Below, in pieces: positions 8,343-12,742 of a stretch of 12,742 nucleotides of DNA (positions are counted from its first letter, which is position 1; every line of letters begins with the position of its first letter). Source of the DNA: Thermomucor indicae-seudaticae (taxonomy: Eukaryota > Mucoromycota > Mucoromycetes > Mucorales > Lichtheimiaceae); contig JSYX01000790.1 in the NCBI GenBank assembly GCA_000787465.1, forward strand, positions 1 to 12,742. Reading direction: 5' to 3'. The notes beneath the pieces are model-generated. The model saw only the letters and a program-made list of their open reading frames with translations. It made no database searches and had not been told where the DNA came from. The translations under genes and the position numbers were made by a program.

Positions 8343-8625
8343 TATCGGATTAGCGAATTCATTTCCTGGACATTATGCGAGGTGCCTCCCACGCTTCGCT
8401 GACAAATGGCATTCTTTGAGGAAATTCAGATCTGCTGATAATTCTTCGAGTCGACGAGAATCCAACATATCTTCCTTATCCGTATCAACCTTGATGAAGA
8501 TGGGGCATGCATGACTGAGCATTACAAGTATACTTTCACGTCAATTAGTCGATCTGTCCGAGAGATCGTTGCGGTTAGAGGACACCAAGCAACCGTATAA
8601 ATAGGTTGGCATAACCGGGTTACCC

Positions 8626-8945
8626 TGCGTTCTCTATGGTAAAGGATAATGGAGCTACCGGTGTTCCTGCGCACCACGCGGCCAGTGCGCATATGTATTA
8701 ACGCCCAGAGACGATGACGTGGCACTCGCCCCACATGACGAATCGCCTATCTGTAATAAACAGGGCCGCCCGCCCAACGCAATTGCAGACTCAAAAGGCT
8801 TCCAATCTTGACGGCGCGATGATGTCCAGACAGGTTTACCGCCTCAGACATGGCGACATGACGCTCACATGCAGCGATGAAAGGCAGAGTGCCTTTAAGA
8901 AAAGAACAGAAAGCAGGAGAAAGCGCTCAAAGAACAAAAAAAAGA
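8626..8945. repeat. Dispersed ~320-bp repeat, copy 1
   Basis: This stretch aligns over its whole length with 12419-12742 in the same orientation. It starts with a shared TGCGTTCTCTAT, passes through near-identical blocks such as GTGGCACTCGCCCC, CAGACTCAAAAGGCTTCCA and GATGATGTCCAGACAG, and ends in a purine-rich AAGAACAAAAA tract. A TATA-like TATAAATA lies 23 bases upstream of the homology (8596-8603). A plus-strand frame is open in both copies from the ATG at 8714. A minus-strand frame is also similar between copies (GRVPRHRLWA here, GRVPHHRLWA there) but has an in-frame TAG in this copy. Differences are spread over all codon positions in either frame, so I do not call it coding. Family unknown; ends are not TG...CA. 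Confidence 0.75.
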
Positions 8946-10276
8946 TTTTTCCGTCCATTTTATACAGGCTGCTGATGTCCGCTATCAGCTTCATGCAACT
9001 TGTCTGTTTCACGTGATTCTTAGTAAAACTGGATACTCACTCGTCATCGAAGATCTTTTTGGTGTTGTTGGCTATATAGCATCTGGTTTCACATTCGGTT
9101 TGCAGAATGTACGATAAGTCTAACAGGTTGGAATAATGATATTAAGAGGAACCGATAAGCCTAACTTTTGCTTCAATCAGGGTGAATAAGAGGTTGCAGT
9201 TTCATATTTTTCTTACGAAAGATGGTCAATGATGAGCTAGTAAATGCTGATACAGTCCAGGTTACGGGTGGAGACTGCGTTGTGCATATGGTAAGGTGTC
9301 CGGCACATTGTGCTGGGCCAGCTCTGCTTGCCTATTAGCACTCTGAGCTTTCCCTTTTGGGTTTGATATGTCACCTGCTGCTTTCTTTGAAGACCATACA
9401 AATATTAGAATGGCTCATTTGATGACCGCAGACCTGATAAGCGCTGATTCGCTCGAAACATACAGAAAAACGATGATTAAAGAGAAGATGTTTGGCTGCC
9501 CATTTTCCAAATTTGGGAGTTATAACTCGTAAGGGCATCTCGATCTTTATTAGAAGACAAGCAGTAAACGAAAATAAAGCTGTACTTAGGCCTATTGACC
9601 AGGACTAAATACAGGGTCTGCCAAATGCTCATATTCCTTGGTACCAGCAAGTGACTGAAAAGCTGGATGACGCCCGGAAACAGTCAAAAACGCAGAACGC
9701 GCAGAGAGCGAAACGCACAAGACAGCCAGAAATAAGTTCATATAATGATATTTTCCGGCTTACTGAGACCGAGAGGCCAACTAAATCGAGCGCTTACTGT
9801 ATCATGTATCACATAGTTTTCCTTGTAGCAGTTCTGACCGCGCTTATGATACAGTGCCAACCGAGTTTCTGGGGACAGACGCCACTGAAAATTGCTCTCA
9901 AAAACAACTCGTGTAACTAATGTTGTTTATCTGTTATCCAGGTGAAACTTGTAGAACATCACGCGGACACTTTTGGGTAAACAGACCCCTTACATTTCCT
10001 TGGCGTTAGAGGGTGTGTTGGACGCCTTTTTCTAGGTGACAGCGACAAAGCGGACGCACCTTTAGACCAAAGCGCCTGTGACCTTGGACAGATTCCTGTG
10101 GAAAGCACACATTACTGGTGAGGGCGGGGAATAGCAAAAACCGGTAAAAAGGGAGTGAGAAACTGGCTGCATGCATAATGGGGCTCGGGCTTTAGCAACT
10201 CCCTAAATATTTGAAGGGCAGACGGAAATTTTGGTCGCAGTTACACTTCTTCCTTTCCCCCTCTTTTTTGACAAAG
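8946..10276. other. Gene-free stretch upstream of ELL
   Basis: No gene is supported. The longest frame (about 89 codons ending near 9920) begins at a GTG, has no recognisable domain and overlaps nothing informative. A 13-base motif CGATAAGYCTAAC occurs twice 41 bases apart (9112 and 9153). The last ~150 bases, with a pyrimidine-rich run (CTTCTTCCTTTCCCCCTC) just before the start codon, presumably contain the ELL promoter and 5' leader. Confidence 0.45.
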
Positions 10277-12160
10277 ATGCCAAAGAAAGCAATTCCTGTA
10301 CGTCTTAATCGCGAAGCCCGTGCCCTATTGCAGAGTCAGGGCGCGAGTGCCGAAGTTGAAGCCACTGCTGATGGCAGCATGGTATGATTCCGAAAAGTTC
10401 GATTGTTCATCACACCGATGAATTCTGACTGTGTTGAGCTTGCAGGTCATGGTGATTGGAGGAAAGTCGTTTCCGATGAACATGATACCTGAGGACGCAA
10501 TAGTCCATCATATCTACAAAGACAGCGCACAAGGCAACGGCGCGGTAGATCTTGTCGGTATTGTGAACCAGCGAGCGGGTATGCGCGAGGTCTTGTCACA
10601 GGAGGACCGTGAGAGGTATCGAGCTCGGATGCAAGAGGAGGAGCGCAAAAAGCAATCTCGTAGTATCGTATATCTCGGAGAGGTTCCCCAGACGACGAAG
10701 GGCAAGCAGCGCCAGTCGTCAACTGCGCACCCTTTGTCGCCTAAGCCCAAGGCTGCGTCGCCATTGGCAACCACCTCCTCGTCGCCTCTCCGTTCCGCTA
10801 TGACTGCAAAGTCTCCTCTCCGGTCCGTTGCCACTGCAAAGTCTCCTCTCCGGCCCGCGACTACTACTTCTACTACTAATAATAATGATAATAATAATTC
10901 TCCTCTCGCAACAACCCGATCCGCCGATACGAAGTCGCCTCTCCGGCCCGCTACGACTACAAAGTCTCCTCTCGGACCATGCGTCCCGCAGACGTCTTCT
11001 CCTGAAGACTCCCGTACCAAGCCTTCGACTCCACTTGCCGCTGCCCGTTCCTCGCCCTCCACATCACAACCGTCTCCCAATCCCGCCTTGGCCACGCTGC
11101 GACCCCGCCTGATCCATTTGCTGGCCCTTGGTCCGCTTACTCTTAACGAGCTGACGTGTAGGCTGCAAGACCGCGAACAGGATGTGATGCCTATTTTGCA
11201 AGAGGTAAGCTGATGACAACAACGACGACAACGAACTGTGCTTTATTATGACGCCTTGAAAACCCCCCCTTTTTCTTGCAGGTGGGCGTGCTGTCTTTGA
11301 AGAAGACATGGTCTCTTCGCCTGGAGGTGTACTCCGAGCTGCAGATCCTTGAGTGGTCGTGGTATGGCGAGCGGCATAGGCACATCGTATCGGCAAATGC
11401 GGAAGCTGCGTACGATGCGCTCGGGTTGCCGACGAACGCGCCAGAACGCGCGAACCTCTACACACCCACACCTCCTACTTCTCTGCGTCGGATGTCGTCC
11501 ACTGGGCATGACGCCCAGCACTCCTCCTCACCAAAGCGCTGCGTTTTCGAAAAGATGCCTTTTTCGCCTCGGCGCAAAGACATTGATGCTTCTGAAAACG
11601 GGCATCAACAAAAGAATCAACGGAATGCGCTTGTTCAGCCCTCGCCCGCGTCTTCTTCTTCTTCTCGAATGCCTCCGCCCACCAGGAGCCCGCTTGCCGC
11701 GACTAACAACAACAACAACAAACGTCCTCTGACTTTGGATAGCTCAGAAGACGTCACGAGTGACCAGGATCGGCCTTCGTTTGTTGCCCCAGTGATCAAG
11801 TCCGCTCTGGAATTGGAGCAAGCCTGCAAACAGCACGACGAGGCGCAGAAAGAGTACGATCGGCTCAAAAGCGAGATCTGTGCCACAGATCGGAAATTGG
11901 TTGATGCTCTCGAGATGTCGGACGATGGGTCTGGGAAGGGGACTCGTAGCGTGATGCAGGCATACTACTATAAAGTCAAACGGAGGTACCGAAACATGGG
12001 TGGCAACACGAGAAACTTTAGGCAAGCGGTCGAGCAGAGCCGGCAATTCGTGTGGCAAGCTCGCAAGTGTAATGCATTATGGGAATCCATTGTGAAAGCC
12101 CGTAAGAATCCCCCTTGGGAACCCCGTAATAATAATAACAAGAGACGCAAGCTGAAGTAG
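10277..12160 (+). CDS. ELL: RNA polymerase II elongation factor ELL (3 exons, 580 aa)
   Basis: Exons 10277-10381, 10446-11204 and 11282-12160 are separated by 64-bp and 77-bp introns (GTATGA...GCAG and GTAAGC...TTGCAG), both phase 0. ELL suppresses transient pausing of Pol II in the nucleus, usually with EAF in a super-elongation-type complex. Residues ~4-120 match the N-terminal ELL domain: MVIGGKSFPM, then VDLVGIV, and an Arg/Glu-rich helix (DRERYRARMQEEERKKQ) ending in SRSIVYL. Residues ~148-212 are a low-complexity linker of SPLR repeats. Residues ~253-325 are the ELL winged helix (PRLIHLLALGPLTLNEL through the WSWYGERH segment), with the second intron inside it. Residues ~462-560 form a helical C-terminal domain like the occludin/ELL domain, and the protein ends in the basic KRRKLK. 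The start has a good context (ACAAAGATGCC) and no earlier in-frame Met is needed. Length is typical for fungal ELL. Confidence 0.9.
10782..10976 (+). repeat. In-frame 30-bp tandem repeats encoding SPLR motifs in the ELL linker
   Basis: Three adjacent 30-bp units (10782, 10812, 10842) encode SPLR-(S/P)-x-x-T-x-(K/S). After a stretch of ACT/AAT trinucleotides encoding Thr and Asn runs, two more units start at 10935 and 10965. Each unit carries a Ser-Pro, so the linker is a candidate for proline-directed phosphorylation. The 30-bp periodicity keeps frame, consistent with expansion by replication slippage. Confidence 0.75.
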
Positions 12161-12418
12161 TGAAATGACAGTTGTAAAGCTCAATCAATTATTCTTTTCT
12201 TTCTTTTTCTTTTTTCAAGGGTAATAAACGGGAGGGTATGTGGGAACAAATCTACAAGTAGGACTTCTTTGCAGAGGCACAATCACCAACAGATCTTTCG
12301 ATGATCGTCGAGGCACCTAGCTAAAGAAAAAGTAGTCTGTCTCTTTACCTATATAAACTGGCGACACCGCGATATGGGGGTCCAAGTCAGGACAGGATTT
12401 TCCTGAGTCCCAATATCG
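12161..12418 (+). terminator. ELL 3' region with AATAAA signal
   Basis: AATAAA lies at 12223-12228, 63 bases after the ELL stop, preceded by a long pyrimidine tract (12190-12216), which suits cleavage and polyadenylation of ELL. Further on are a TATA-like TATATAAAC (12350-12358) and an imperfect stem-loop (CGATAT at 12370-12375 with ATATCG at 12413-12418, TCAGGA at 12387-12392 with TCCTGA at 12401-12406) that ends at the border of the second dispersed repeat. Confidence 0.55.
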
Positions 12419-12742
12419 TGCGTTCTCTATCTTCTAATAAAGATGTAGTTATCGGTGTTCGCGCTCACTACGGGGCCTGTTTCCTCATGTAATATCGCCC
12501 AAAGACGATGATGTGGCACTCGCCCCGCACGACGAATCGCCCATCCGTAGTAAAGAGGGTCGCCTGCCCAACAGGAATGCAGACTCAAAAGGCTTCCATT
12601 CTTGATGGCGTGATGATGTCCAGACAGATGTGTCGCCTCCGACATGGCAACATGACGGTCACTTGCAGCGATGAATGGCAGAGTGCCCTTAAGAAAGAAA
12701 CACAAAGCAAGAGAAAGAAAGCAAAAGAACAAAAACGAGTTT
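12419..12742. repeat. Dispersed ~320-bp repeat, copy 2 (runs off the right edge)
   Basis: Same-orientation counterpart of 8626-8945, starting TGCGTTCTCTAT and still matching at the last base of the window. Here the minus-strand frame is open from 12732 to 12427 (101 codons, containing the conserved GRVPHHRLWA and LSGHHHA words), whereas in copy 1 it has a stop. The plus-strand frame from the ATG near 12508 is also open to the edge. Neither frame shows a codon-position bias in its differences from copy 1, so coding status is unresolved. Confidence 0.75.

Noticed and set aside
9651..9920. Small membrane protein with a hydrophobic segment upstream of ELL
   Set aside because: It starts at GTG, has no homology I recognise and no splice or promoter support; one hydrophobic run is not enough.
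10514..11095. 193-codon minus-strand open frame
   Set aside because: Antisense shadow of ELL exon 2; the low-complexity linker keeps the opposite strand open.
9543..12444. 15-base inverted match (9543-9557 with 12430-12444)
   Set aside because: A single AT-rich 15-mer match in a window of this size can arise by chance, and similarity does not extend beyond it.
8626..12742. LTR retrotransposon with the two repeats as terminal repeats
   Set aside because: The interval holds an intact intron-containing host gene and no gag/pol, the repeats are highly diverged, and no TG/CA ends or primer-binding site are seen.
1..12742. tRNA or rRNA genes
   Set aside because: Reading both strands I found no convincing B-box with cloverleaf potential and no rRNA-like stretch.

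Overview
The window looks like nuclear DNA of an early-diverging filamentous fungus, most likely Mucoromycota. The reasons are short spliceosomal introns (54-82 bp, GTAAGT/GTACGT donors, CAG/TAG acceptors), a fungal-type ELL elongation factor, a secreted Ser/Thr-rich single-pass membrane protein, and Tc1/IS630-type and Fanzor/TnpB-like transposon remains of the kind common in those genomes. The species cannot be fixed from this sequence alone.

Left part (1-3250) is a transposon graveyard. A Tc1/IS630-family DDE transposase on the minus strand runs from 1427 off the left edge. It is broken exactly at its third catalytic acidic residue by a 190-bp hAT-like MITE (90-279) with 13-bp terminal inverted repeats and an imperfect 8-bp target duplication. 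Upstream of the transposase lies a phased array of ~22-bp repeats (1510-1626), then a diverged tandem duplication (1814-2090), unrecognised decayed minus-strand reading frames (2242-2660), and a plus-strand relic of a Fanzor/TnpB-like nuclease C-terminus (2999-3223).

Middle part (3699-6628) is one intact four-exon minus-strand gene for a 908-residue mucin-like type I membrane protein: signal peptide, long Ser/Thr-rich ectodomain, SEA-like membrane-proximal domain with a KRRR site in its loop, one transmembrane helix, and a 64-residue tail. This is the architecture of a fungal surface sensor or signalling mucin.

From 6629 to 10276 no gene is supported. The stretch is not featureless: 7975-8342 holds further 22-24-bp-phased arrays of a CpG-containing 7-mer. 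The same type of array sits at 3477-3573 in the opposite orientation, and a related one lies upstream of the transposase. At 8626-8945 begins the first copy of a dispersed ~320-bp repeat.

Right part: 10277-12160 is a three-exon plus-strand gene for ELL, the RNA polymerase II elongation factor (580 residues; N-terminal ELL domain, winged helix, occludin/ELL-like C-terminal domain). A second, same-orientation copy of the ~320-bp repeat starts at 12419 and runs off the right edge, so the ELL gene is bracketed by direct repeats about 3.8 kb apart.

The two host genes appear functionally unrelated. The most unusual signal is the set of phased 22-23-bp motif arrays, which no annotated gene explains.
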